Origin: Erythroxylum novogranatense
Taxonomy: Eukaryota; Streptophyta; Magnoliopsida; Malpighiales; Erythroxylaceae
Direction: 5' to 3'
Length of the DNA: 64,000 bases
NCBI GenBank assembly: GCA_029891385.1
Contig: CM057231.1
Span: 70,070,476 to 70,134,475 of the forward strand
Shown here: positions 11,002 to 22,461 of the stretch, in pieces
Position numbering within the stretch: the stretch's first letter is position 1
How the letters are laid out: each line of letters begins with the position of its first letter
Notes under the pieces: generated by a model
Databases searched by the model: none
Told to the model about the DNA's origin: nothing
The model's input: the letters and a program-made list of their open reading frames with translations, nothing else
Made by a program: the position numbers and the translations under genes

Positions 11002-13694
11002 TGTAACATTCCGTTACTGATAGCAAGGGCATTATGGTAATATTGGGTTAGACTGATAGGTTTCATCGCATTCACTGATTGAGCATGTTACTGGCCTCTA
11101 ATTATAGAGGAACAGGTTTCTTGCATATGCAATTTATTCAAAGGTACATGCATTCATGGTTTTTCGGCATTTTAATTGTGAGTATGAATTGATTGGATTG
11201 TGAACTGGAAACTGACTGGATTATGATTGATTGAGAAATTAAGAGTAAGTGGGCTCGAATAACTGATTTAGAATAGTCTAAGAGTGATTGGCTATTGATA
11301 CTGGCTTATAGGAAATTTTCGGGAAATTCGGGAGAAAATGCTCGGACCGGAAATTTTGGAGTGACAGACCGACTGACCGTATAGTACTGAAAGAATTGTC
11401 CAATGGCGATGGAAAAATTAGAGTTATGCTGTTAAGAAATAAAAATATTGAGCCATTGAAATTTAGAGACTGAAATTTGAACTGATTTGGAGACCTATGT
11501 CTATAAATAGATAGGTTTGAAATTTGGGGATTTATCCTAAGGCAAAAATCGTTTCTTCTCTCCTCTTCTCCACGGTGATCTTGATTCCTCCCATCGGTGA
11601 GGTTCTTGATTTTTCCTTGTGGTTTCTCTTCATTACTCAAAGCTAAGCTGGTTTATTGTGATTGATGAAGGTTGAGAAGGTTTGAGAGTGGTTTATCGTT
11701 GAGTTTGAAGGATTTTAGGGTTTACGGTAATTTGTGGATTGAGGTTGTGATTGGTAAGTTTTAATGGCTTTAATGTTGTTATTAATGATTTCTGATGCAT
11801 TTATGGCATTTATTATGGTTGATTTGGGTAGTTGGAGTGTTTAATGGAGGTTTTAGAGAGAGATTGGACGGAAAATCGATCGGAGAAGACGGAGGCGCGA
11901 TCGCACGTCGCGACGTCTGGCGCACCTACGCCATGACAGTAATTAAGCTTCGCAGCATGCGCAAAGAAGACGCCATGGCGCGCTGGATTCGTCGCGACGA
12001 GCCTTTTGGCTTACGTCGCGACCAGCCGCATAAGAGTGTTCGCCGCAGCGAACGTCTTTGACGTCGCGGCGAACGGGCTTCTTCACGTCGCGGCGAAGGG
12101 GGGGGGGCTTTTCTGAATGGATAAGTGTTTGTTTATTGGACATAACTTATGGTATAGACCTCCGATTGAGGTGTTTCCTGATTCGTCACGGACTAGGGAA
12201 AGAGGTCTACAATTGAGGATAATTATGGAAGTTAGAATTTAATTGAAATGGTATTGATTCATAGAGAATAAGGTCAATTATGGTTCATAGTGTGACCTAA
12301 GTATTGAATTGAGACAATTGGAATTTTAATTGGGATTTTCAATAAAGGTTTTGATCCAATGAATAGGAAATTGTTATAGGAAGTATGAATTTAGGAAATT
12401 GAACTGAATTTTATAAATGGATCAATTATTGTCGATCAATTGAGCGAAGAGTTAGAATGGGGCTTAAGAGTTCCAAATTGGGTTTTAGCGCCGAAAATCG
12501 TGAACATGCATTGTACGTAATTCCATTGAGACATATGCATCATTTGAATTGTTTAATTGAGCATCTAGTAATGGGACCGTATTTTCTTTGTTATAGGCGT
12601 CGTTGGATAAATCATTCCACGGACATTCTGGAACTTCGGCGGTAGCTTCGGAGATTCTGGTGAAATAACTAGTTGGTTCCTCAAATTCTGATTGTCTAAA
12701 TGCTCTATGTGAATTACTTGCCAATGTGAATTGCATGATTCTGAAATGTATATAATCGAATTGCATGTTTTCTTGAATGGGATTGGACTCTTGCATGACA
12801 TTTGAGGAATGCAATCTTTGGCTTTATAGCCATACCTTGAATTCTTGAACAACTGCATTACATGCATAAATGCATGATCGGATAATGGATATGTGACCCA
12901 GTTTCTATTATCACTGAAAAGAGCCTCAGCTTTAACCTTTGTCTTGGCCAAGACCTCGAGCCCGAGGGAAAATCACGACCGTCCCTTCTTGAATCTTGGT
13001 GAGCACTTGGGCTGAACAACTGAATAAGCTGGAAAAGAGTCTCATATGCATTGTATACATGGTGATTGAATTGCGATACTTCTTGAATTATGTGATGACA
13101 TGAGAGGTTGCAAATTGTTACATGCTACATAAATCGCTGTTGCATATCTCGTAAGTTGTGATATGATCTTTGTAAATTGTTATAGGCTCTGCAAATTGTT
13201 ATATACTAATTGTATCTTCTTCGTACTTGTCTTTGTCATTTAATCGGCGTAATGCATGATTTAGTGAACCATCGATGATGGTTTCTCATTTGAGTTCATA
13301 AACTCACCCAAAATTGCATCTAATTTTTCGAGGATTGATAGAGTAGACTCTAGCTCGGACATAGTCTTTTCCTACCGTCGGCGTCTTTGGCAAGAGAAGC
13401 GATGGCACCTGAATTCGGTCGGTTGGGTTGGACTTTACGGATGACTTAGGATAGATGCTTGTATCGGTTTCCTTTTGGTTTTGTTTAGGGGTGATAGACT
13501 TGTCTATTCGATATTGGATGATATATCAAGATTATTTTGGATTTTAAAATTGGTGATTTACGATATATTATGGTTTTAATTATTGCGATGCCATGTGGTT
13601 TATTAGCGAAATTTTACGATAGTGCACCTTTATCGTGGGATCGTGTCGGAAGCGACCTTGAGCGTCGATGTGTACCCTACGGTGAGGCGCTACA
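11002..13694 (+). repeat. 5' LTR of the chromovirus
   Basis: It matches 22462-25158 along its length. It carries a CpG-rich block at about 11885-12105 and the ACCATCGATGATGGT palindrome at about 13268, beside a segment (CTCACCCAAAATTGCATC) that recurs in related LTRs. Confidence 0.93.
11885..12105. repeat. CpG-rich GTCGCGGCGA word array, 5' LTR
   Basis: Repeated GTCGCGACG, GTTCGCCGCAGCGAA and GTCGCGGCGAA words, about every 20-30 bp, are embedded in AT-rich LTR sequence and end in a run of Gs at about 12099-12107. The same block is present in the 3' LTR at 23310-23565. Confidence 0.85.
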
Positions 13695-13700
13695 TTAAAG

Positions 13701-13712
13701 TAGTATTAGAGC
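13701..13712 (+). other. Primer binding site, tRNA-Met-like, two changes
   Basis: TAGTATTAGAGC lies six bases after the 5' LTR. It differs from TGGTATCAGAGC by two transitions (one G to A, one C to T), as expected from decay of a methylated element. Confidence 0.75.
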
Positions 13713-13799
13713 ATGGTTTGGCATCTTTTGGGCATAGTGTAAATTAGGCTAGAATCCTTTGTAATAATAGCGTAACTAATAAAATTTCTTATCATTTTA

Positions 13800-14811
13800 G
13801 GTCATCCGTTCTTGGGATCGAGTGGAACAACCGGTGACACGGAATCGGTAGGAGCTAGTAGGGAGTCTCCGTGCCTCATTAGGAGAGTTGCCTCCTCGAG
13901 TTCTGTGAGGCGGGAGCGGAGATATGATCGGCTTGCTCAGCGAGGTGCAGTGACTTCTATGGCGGCATCGACCTGCGGAGGTGAGGATAGCTAGAAGGGC
14001 TGAGAGAGTCCTCGATCGGATGGATGCGACCACGAGGAGAGTTTGATTATCCGTCTCTTTGCTACAAGGTCCTGCATATCAATGGTGGAAAGGCTGTCCG
14101 GCGTTACTACGGCCTGCATGCTGACATGGGATGATTTTGAGGGCCTTCAGGACAATTACATACCCAAGGTCTATCTGGAAATGAAATTCTGAGAGTTCTT
14201 AGAGTGAGACAAGACGATTGGCCGTGGCCGACTATGAGGTCTTGTTCAGCGGTGATAGTCTATGCTTCTACATTGGTTACTCTTGAGGTCGACAGATGTC
14301 GGCGTTTTGAGGGCGGACTCAATCTGGAGATCCATACCCTATTGGCCAGGTCTGACATGGGTAATTTTATTGAGTTGAGGGCTGCAGCGGTGAGGATAGA
14401 GTAGCTCTTGAGGCAGTATGGTGAGGCCAGTCGGGGACTATGATTAAGAGATCTAGTGATAGCGAGCGGTCTTTGGTAGAGTGTGAAGAAGCGTCGAGTA
14501 GGCCCTTCAGTCCGAGGAGGGCTAAACAGGTGGTCATAAAAGAGGGGCGATTTATACAGGCCGGTAGTGGTGGCGGCGGTGCGAGTTTGAGCGATCTGTT
14601 CCTTTATCGACATTGTGACAAGAGACATAGTGGAGAGTGTCGATGGTATGCTGAGCTGTTTGAGGTGTGGCTCGATGGACCGCCTAGTGAGAACTACCGA
14701 GACTTTGGGAGCCCGATCTACTATGGTGAAAGATCGATGACAATACCACAGTGCAATGAGGCTGTGGAGGTGGATCGGGATGGAGAGGCGAGGCCGAGAG
14801 AGGGTCCGTAG
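13800..14811 (+). pseudogene. Chromovirus gag remnant
   Basis: Pieces in different frames follow the Tekay gag order: an AYQWWK-like segment near 14080, then DRCRRFEGGLNLEIHTLLAR near 14290-14345, and a degraded zinc knuckle reading KRHSGECRWYAE near 14620-14655. At least three frame changes and stops separate them. Gag would normally form the particle. Confidence 0.75.
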
Positions 14812-14819
14812 TGAGGCGG

Positions 14820-15400
14820 AGAAGTGCGAGCGGTGGCAGCCAGATCTCGAGCTAGGATCTATGCCATGACTCGGCGAAGGCCCAGATTCCCGGATATTGT
14901 TGCGGTATGCTTCAATTCGGTTTTGAAGCATATGCATTGTTGGATCTGGATCTGGATCCTCATTCTTTCATTGCCGCATTTAGAATGTAGACTGCGTGGG
15001 GATAGGCGGAGGTTACTGATATAGGTTAGAGGTGAGTACACCTCTAAGTAGTCTGTTGTATTAGGAGAGGTCTCAGTATGGGGTGTCGGGGTTGGATCGG
15101 TCGACCAGTTTTGAGTGCTGATCTGATCATTTTGCCTCTGAGGGAGATTGACGTGATTTTGGGGATGGGTGGTTGTTTGCACATAGGGCTATCATGGTGA
15201 TTATACCAAGGAGGTTGTATTGAGTCTCTGGTCGGTAGGAGGCGTGTTTCGAGGAGTTAGTCGATAGTGCCGGCGAGGATGATTTCCTTTTGAGTGCCAC
15301 GAGATTGATCACGGGGAGGTTGTGAGGCCTATCGGCTCTCGTAGTAGATTCAGTCGGTGAGATTGCGGGATGTTCCGTAGTCGGGGAATTTCAGATGTGT
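14820..15400 (+). pseudogene. Chromovirus protease region, degraded
   Basis: ARIYAMTRRRPRFPDIV near 14850-14900 is the linker typical of this group. It is followed by a garbled AYALLD..DPHSFI-like stretch near 14925-14975, where the aspartic protease active site should be. No continuous frame remains. Confidence 0.6.
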
Positions 15401-15429
15401 TTCGAAGAATTACAGATTCTTTGCTTGCG

Positions 15430-16223
15430 GCGGGAGGCGAGTTTGAGATTGATCTCATTCCGGTGCAGCTCTATGTCGATACCTCCGTATAGGATGGCAC
15501 CGTGGGCGAGAGAGCAAGGCTCGATTGCGGGAGCTCTTGGACAAGGGTTCATTAGACCAGTGTTTCGCCATGGGGAGCTCGGTCTTGTTTGTGAAGAAGA
15601 AGGATGGGACTACGAGGCTATGCATTGATTATAGGCGGTTAATGGGTGTGATGAAGAATAAGTATCCTCTGCCTAGGATTGATGATTTATTTGATCAGTT
15701 GCAGGGAGCTCAGGTGTTCACTAAGTTGGACCTGAGATCAGGTTATTATCAGTTGAGGATTGCAGAGGCCGATGTGTCTAAGAGTGCTTTCAGAAGTAGG
15801 TATGGGCATTTCGAGTTCTTAGTGATGCCATTTGGGTTGACTAATGCCCCGGCAGCCTTCATGGCTTTGATGAATAGAGTTTTTCAGCCCTACCTGGATC
15901 AGTTTGTAATTGTATTTAATGATGACATACTGGTTTATTCGAGGAGTAGTCAGGAGCACGCTAAGCATCTAAGGATTGTCCTTCAAGTCATGAGAGAGAG
16001 ACAGTTGTTCGCCAAATTCACTAAGTGTGAATTCTGGCTTGATGAGATTGTATTTCTGGGGTACGTGGTGTCCGGTGAGGGTATTCAGGTGGACCCTCAT
16101 AAGATAGAGGTGGTTATGAGTTGGGAGATTTCGAGGAGTGTGCTAGAGTTACGGAGTTTTCTAGGATTGGCCGGATATTACCGGAGGTTCGTCGAGGGGT
16201 TTTCATTGATCTCAGCCCTTTGA
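15430..16223 (+). pseudogene. Chromovirus reverse transcriptase
   Basis: The longest intact part is 15525-16223, preceded in another frame by an [12 protein letters not shown] segment near 15480. It contains [68 protein letters not shown] and the catalytic box [10 protein letters not shown], in which both aspartates are kept. The end, [16 protein letters not shown], is the standard RT-RNase H connector. It lacks an upstream in-frame protease, so it is a fragment of the former polyprotein. Confidence 0.92.
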
Positions 16224-16224
16224 C

Positions 16225-16760
16225 GAAGCTATTGAGGAAGAATGTCTTTATTCGGATGGTGCGAGGAGTGCGGAAGAGCTTTGAGGAGTGAAACATCGGT
16301 TGTATCTGCCGGTGTTAGGCATTCCATCTGGGATGGAGGCTTTGTGGTTTCTGATGATGCCTCGCATCAGGGATTGGGATGTGTATTGATGCAGCATGGG
16401 AGAGTTATAGCGTATGCCTCGAGACAGTTGAGGTCTCACGAGGTGAATTATCCGGTACATGACTTGGAGTTAGCAGCAGTAGTGTTTGCTCTGAAGATCT
16501 GGAGACATTATCTGTATGGGGAGACATTCCAGATCTTCACTGATCATAAGAGTTTGAGGTATCTGTTGAGTCAGAGAGAGCTCAATCTGAGACAGAGGAG
16601 ATGGATAGAGTTACTGAAGGACTATGACTGCACGATTGAGTATCATCCAGGGAAGGCCAATGTGGTGGCGATGCTGAGTAGGAGATTGCATGGTAGTGCA
16701 TTTCGAGTTCGAGTTTCGAGGTTACAGTGCGATTCGATTAAGAGCTCTTAAAGTACATAT
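16225..16760 (+). pseudogene. Chromovirus RNase H
   Basis: The frame at 16242-16751 shows [17 protein letters not shown], then [20 protein letters not shown], then [10 protein letters not shown], with the first acidic residues of the RNase H site present. The last expected aspartate (in a VVADALSR motif) is lost, because the sequence reads VVAMLSRR through a 3-base deletion. It is shifted in frame relative to RT. Confidence 0.88.
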
Positions 16761-16789
16761 GGATTTGGGTGGGGATGGAGCTCGATTAC

Positions 16790-17931
16790 TACTCCGATTT
16801 GAGGTCGATGTTGCGTGATAGGATCGAGAGTTCGAATCAAGACCAGTGTTAGTGAGACTAATTGAGAGAGTCCGAGCCGATCTTGATTTGGAGTTTGAGT
16901 TGAGAGATGGGACTTTATGGATGGGACGAGGCGTGTGTGCCACCGTTGATGATTTGAGCGTGAGATCTAGAGGAGGCACATGTAGCGCCTATGCTATGCA
17001 TCTGAATACGACCAAGATGTATAATTCTCTGAGACAACATTTCTGGTGGCCTGGTATGAAGAGGCAAGTGGTAGAGTATGTTTCCAGGTGTCTGACGTGC
17101 CAGCAGGTTAAGGCAGAGCATCAGGCTCCAGTGGGGAAGTTACATTCGTTGCCCATTCCGGAGTGGAAATGGGAGCGAATTATCATGGATTTTGTAATAG
17201 GGTTGCCTAGGACACCGAGGCAGCATGATGCTATCTGGGTCATAATGGACTGATTGACTAAATCGGCTCACTTCTTTCCAGTGAGGGAGAGCAATACTCT
17301 CGATCATTTGGCCCAGAAGTATGTAGCAGAGATTGTACGGTTGCATGTGGTTCCGTTGTCGATAGTTTCAGACAGGGATCCCAGGTTCACTTCGAGGTTC
17401 TGGAAGAACCTACAGACTGCTATGGGTTCGAGGTTAAACTTCAGTACAATGTTTCATCCTCAGACAGATGGGCAGAGTGAGAGGACGATTAAGACTATTG
17501 AGGATATGCTTCGAGCTTCAGAGGATCATGGGATCAGTATTTGGCACTGATCGAGTTTGCATATAACAACCAGTATCAGAGTAGTATTGGGATGGCACCG
17601 TATGAGGCCTTGTATGGGGGGCCGTGTCGATCGCCTTGTATTGGGATGAAGAGGGTATGAGATCGATTGAGGGTCCCGAGCTGATTCGGGATCGATGGAT
17701 AAGGTATGCAGATTGATCGGAGTCGCATCAAAGCGGCTCGGGATGAACATGAAAAACTTTGTGGATCGGCATCGATGAGAGATGAAATGCTGTGTAGGTG
17801 ACAGTGTTTCTCAAGTGTCTCCTTGGAAAGAATCTTGAGGTTTGGCCGTAAGGGCAAGTTGAGCCCTCGGTATATCGTTCCGTATGAGATCCTTGAGAGG
17901 ATAGGACCGTTAGCTTACAGATTGGTGTTAT
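16790..17931 (+). pseudogene. Chromovirus integrase, main part
   Basis: The zinc domain (TTKMYNSLRQHFWWPGMK and CLTCQQVK, near 17010-17110) is followed by the catalytic core. The core shows MDFVIGLPRT, then [14 protein letters not shown], then [11 protein letters not shown], so the D, D and E are all readable. A stop (TGA at 17251-17253) replaces an arginine codon expected in D-R-L-T-K-S-A-H-F. A frame change follows near 17520. The C-terminal GRKGKLSPRYIVPYEILERI block lies at about 17840-17900, and the coding is cut at 17931 by the inserted LTR. Confidence 0.9.
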
Positions 17932-18184
17932 TGTTGGACCCCGATCTTTGAGTGAAATTTGAATTATGAAAATAAAATTTAAGGAGTGCTTGGTGAATGT
18001 ATTGTATAATAGATGGCTTAAAATTTAAAGAATATTGAGAAGAAAAGAAATGATTTGATTTTGATATCTTTGAGGTTTTGAGTGGATTGGTATGGTTTAT
18101 GAAATTAAGTAGATGAGTTGATTGAAATTAAGTTAAAAATCATGGTGAAAAGAAAAGTGTAAAAATATGAAAAATTGTAAAAAG

Positions 18185-18690
18185 TTTGATTTTTGGCCTT
18201 TGAGGTTGACTTTTGATTTAGGCAAAATTTGATAAAATGGTCTTCTGAAACTTGTAGATTATGTCAAGAGCTTTCTGTAGCCATAAAGTTTGATATTTTT
18301 TGATATCGGGAGTGGAAGTTATGATTAGTCAAAGTTAAGTATGAAATTTGTTTGAAGTTTGACTTTTGGGGTTGACAGTTGACTTTTGATCTAGGCAAAA
18401 TTTGAGAAAATGATCTACATGAAATTTGTAGTGTTTGTTGAGAGTTTTCTGTGGCCATAAAGTTTGCTATTTTTCGATGTCGGGATTGAGAGTTATGATT
18501 TTCCTAAGTTAAGTGATCTAGCTTTGTTTTGTACAAATGACCTAAGTGTATATTTGCATGTGCTATACTTCGAGGCCACTCGTCGTATAGATTTAATCTG
18601 AATTGGAATAAGTGGTCTTAATGAAAGTCTGAGCTTGTATTTCGATCTTTCCGATGCCATAAAGTATGTAATTTTTCGATATCGGAGCTA
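18185..18690 (+). repeat. Diverged tandem repeats of about 160 bp in the A/F LTR
   Basis: Two clear units (about 18185-18350 and 18352-18510) and a third, more distant one (to about 18690) share a GCCATAAAGTTTG block followed by TTTTTCGATATCGG. The repeats carry no ORF. Confidence 0.7.
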
Positions 18691-19819
18691 GGAGATATGA
18701 TCTTTGGAAAATTCAGGTATAAGTATGTATTTGAAGTTTTGTAACTTGATTTGAACTTCGACCCTTTTGTAATCTTTTGCTTATACATCCTTCGTCCGAC
18801 ATCCGATTGATTCGATTCTTGAAGCGTTAGATTCCTAAGACAATTACGTTCATTTTTATGAAGAATTATGATTTTTAGGAGATTAAATGAAAAGAGATTG
18901 ATTGAACCAAAGTAAGAGATGAGTTATAGGTTATAAGTTAGATATTTTTCTGAACATGGTTCAGTATTTTGCAATTTTCGGGAGATGTGCAACTCCGATT
19001 GAGTTGATTCTTGAGTGAAAATAAAGTTAAGATATAGGGCTACAACTCTTATGAAGGGATCGAAATTTAAATTCATCCCTAAGATTGTTAATTTCTGGAC
19101 TGAAGTTATGTTAATGTTCAGTCTCGGATTTTGTGAGGGTCAGATAGTATTTTGGGCATAATTTCTTCGTTTCTGATCCGAATTGAGCGCCGTTAGTGGC
19201 GTTGGATTCGTATGATCTAGAGGAACAATTTTCAAGAAGAAAGTTTGTCCAAATTATTTCGTTTAGTTGCTCGAAATCAGGTCGCAATGTATCAGTTTTT
19301 CAAATTCCTGCAGGGGCAATTTTGGATATAAGCAAACAAGTGAGGGCATAAGGGTCATTTGTGCCCCATTTTAAGTGACATGGCAAAACTCACTTGTATC
19401 TGTCGTATTAAGCATCTGAATTCACGATAGTTCAAGAAATAATAAGAGAAGAAGGAAGAAAAGAAGAAGAGAGGGGAAAGAAGAAGAGACTTACGGCAAT
19501 GGAGAGAAGAAGAAGAAAGAAAGAGATTTTATGGGTTTTCTTAGAGATTTTCCATGCTATCAAGAGGGAAACATGAGGAAGATGATGGAAGCTTCATCTT
19601 GGGCAAGGAATTTCGAAAATCAGGAGAGAGAAGGTAAGAGAAAAGTTTTAAGTTTTGAGTTATTCTTGAAATTTTGATTTAGATTAATTAGAAATGTTGT
19701 GGGTTTATGTGCTATGAGATTTATTTAGTGATTGTCAAGTATAATGAGTTAATTTTGGTTATGGAAGATTCTAGAGAGAGAAAGCTTAGTGAAGAAGATG
19801 ATGAATAGTGAAATTTAGG

Positions 19820-20390
19820 GGTTCTTGAAATTGATGATTTAGATAGCTTGAATTAGTGATGAATTTGAGATATCCTAAGTTAATTTTGATGTTTATGCTT
19901 TAGGTGAAGTTTAATTTGAAATATTGAAAATTGGGGTTTAGGCAATTTGGAATTTGGGGATTTTCCCAAATTTTGTGAATTAATGGTGTAGAATCATCAA
20001 TAATAGCATGAATTGATGAAATATGGAATCAATTTTGAAGAAATTATGTTTTATGATATTGAATTTGGATAAATTGGTTTAGGCCAATTTTAATATTTGG
20101 GGATTTTTGAAATTGAGGATTTAGATATTTTAGAATTAGTGTGAATTGATGAATTGTGACATTAATTTTGAAAATTAAGTTAATTATGATATTGAATTTG
20201 ATTGGATTGATTTAGGTTCAATTTGTAATTTGGGGTTTTGGAATTAGTGATGTAACTATCTTGGAATTAGTAAGAATTGATGACTTATGCATCAAATTGA
20301 AGGATTAAGTTATTTATGAGATTGAATTTTGATGAAATTGATTTAGGAATTTTCAATTGGAAGGAAGAAAGGAGAAAAGGTCAAATTGAT
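19820..20390 (+). repeat. Diverged tandem repeats of about 125 bp in the A/F LTR
   Basis: Four units share a TGAATTGATGAATT-like block, a TTATGATATTGAATTTGAT block and a GATTTAGG block, with heavy divergence. The region is AT-rich and has no coding potential. Confidence 0.6.
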
Positions 20391-22146
20391 GCATTGGACA
20401 AGATCTTGCATGGATATGAGGTGGGTAGTATATTTATTTATTGAATTGTAAGCTAAGAATGCGAATTTGAAAATTAAGAAGCAAAGTTTTGATAAATGAT
20501 TTTATGAAAATGATTTTGAGAAAATACAAGATTTATGAAATTCATGAGTTTCAAATTATTCAATTTATGATTTAAAATGATTTAAAGAAATTAGTGCATG
20601 TTTGGTCATGAATGTGATTATTATGTGATTAATTTGGTGATGTGCATTGCATTAGATTGATTATGTGAATTCATGTAAATATATGCTTGTGTCATTTATG
20701 ACACAATTTGATGTTATGAGATGAAAATGTGAAAAGCAAGATGTTTGAAAAGTGCCTTGAACCATCTGAAATTATGTTTTGCTTATGTGCTATATGGGTT
20801 TAGTAAGGTCCTTTGTGAGTCGTTATTGTCTCTACTTGTTATAGCCTTCACTTACGCTTGCTAGTGGCATAGGAGTTCCGATTTCGGACTCCCCTCAGAT
20901 CACAGTACCGAGAATCATCGCTATGCGAGAATGTGCGATGCGTCTATTAGGGAACCAAACCAATTACGATGTGTTATGTATTTTTAATTTGATTATGATG
21001 TGATACATTCATGTTTAAGATCGTGCATGTTTTGAAAAGGTTTGAGATTTTGAGAAGCGAGAAAGTAAATTTTAAAGCATGAAATTCTGGCTGGATATAA
21101 ATGTTTTGAAACAAATGAAAATTTTGAGAAAAATCTTAGAAAGTGTTGATGAAATTGAAAAGTTTGAAAATGAGTTTTGGAGAAATTCTTAAATGGGAAA
21201 TGTTTGAAAAGTTTGAAAATAAAAGATTTTTCCGCTTATTATTCAGTTTATAAATATATTATCCACGAGCTTAGAGCTCACTTCCTTTTCATCCCCATCT
21301 CCATGTTTTCACGCAGGAGATCGGATGAAGACAGTATGATGTCAACCGATAGTTTTGTATGCTTTGTTTTATGTATAATGTTGGAGTTTAGTTTTGAAGT
21401 TGTGAAAAAGGTTTATGGATTATATATTGCTTTTGTTTATGGCTTGAAAAGTCATCATGTAAATTTATGATGTATTTTAGTTATGAGTTATGTATGATTG
21501 TGGAATAGATTTTGTACGTAAATTTGAATTGAGATGGATATAAATGACAATTGGAATGTATATGAATGGCTTGTGATTGAATTGTGAATATTTGAGTTGA
21601 GATGTATTATGGATTGGAATGATGAAGTGTTAGAACTAAGATTGTGTTTACTTTGGTGTTTGGATATCGGACGGGAGGTCCGATGTTGCCTAATGCTATT
21701 GGATTATGTATTAGAAGTCGTTTCTTTGGTTTTAAATTTTGGGCTGTCAAATTACAATAGTTAAATTCTTGAAATTTGGTAAAATTTGGTAAAATGGGTT
21801 TAAAGAAATGAGTTTGAGGATTTATATGATTGTATAAGAAATGATTAAGATGAATTAAGTGGGTTGAAATTGATGAGGATGAGTTTCCAAAATGGAATGG
21901 TTATGATTTGAATGAGATTGATTCAGAGAAAGGAATGAATAAAGAGGAAAAAAATTATCTGGGATTTGAAATATCTTAGGGTTTCAACGCGATTATGTTC
22001 ATCTATTCAATGTGTTTACGTGTTCTTGATTGTTCTCGGATGTAGGCGCCATTTGTTAAGTATCGATTCCGCTTAACCGTTTTGCTCCGTACTTTCGTTC
22101 TCTTTTTCATTTTTGGTTGGGATCAATTCCGGATCGGGTCCCAACG

Positions 22147-22430
22147 ATTATCGAGTGAGATATCTAGATGCATGGCGTGTTTCATGTTAGTATGCTCCGC
22201 GGTACCGTTCCGACTGACGTGTGATTCCAAACTCGGGGAGATTGAGATAGCGATGATTTGAGTTATGTCGAGGCCGGTGCGCATTATAGGATCACAGGTC
22301 AGCGGTGAGAACAGGTGATTCCATTGGTGAAAGTCCTTTGGAAGAACCACTCTTACGAGGAAGCGACATGGGAGGCGGGGAGCATATGTGAGTCGGTATC
22401 CTCATTTATTCGATCGGATAGGTATTAAAT
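22147..22430 (+). pseudogene. Chromovirus integrase C-terminal tail
   Basis: It resumes after the inserted LTR with VFHVSMLR (near 22170) in one frame and reads IPLVKVLWKNHSYEEATWE (near 22315-22375) in another. This is the standard end of Tekay-type integrase. Confidence 0.85.
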
Positions 22431-22444
22431 TTGGGGACAAAATT

Positions 22445-22461
22445 TTTATTAGGAGGGTGAA
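22445..22461 (+). other. Polypurine tract of the chromovirus
   Basis: The purine-rich AGGAGGGTGAA lies directly before the TGTAACA start of the 3' LTR. Confidence 0.75.

Larger units (their letters stand above)
17932..22146 (+). mobile_element. A/F-clan long solo LTR inside the chromovirus
   Basis: The left end TGTTGGACCCCGAT is mirrored by the right end ATCGGGTCCCAACG, an extended inverted terminal repeat. The flanks GTTAT (17927-17931) and ATTAT (22147-22151) differ at one base. Integrase coding stops at the left junction and resumes with VFHVSMLR just after the right one. No gag or pol is found in 4.2 kb, so I read it as one long solo LTR. It contains two sets of diverged tandem repeats. 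Confidence 0.75.

Noticed and set aside
11278..11640. 120-residue minus-strand ORF
   Set aside because: It lies within the chromovirus 5' LTR and the same frame is broken in the matching 3' LTR copy.
14260..14937. 225-residue minus-strand ORF
   Set aside because: It is antisense to the gag remnant, which has clear homology on the plus strand.
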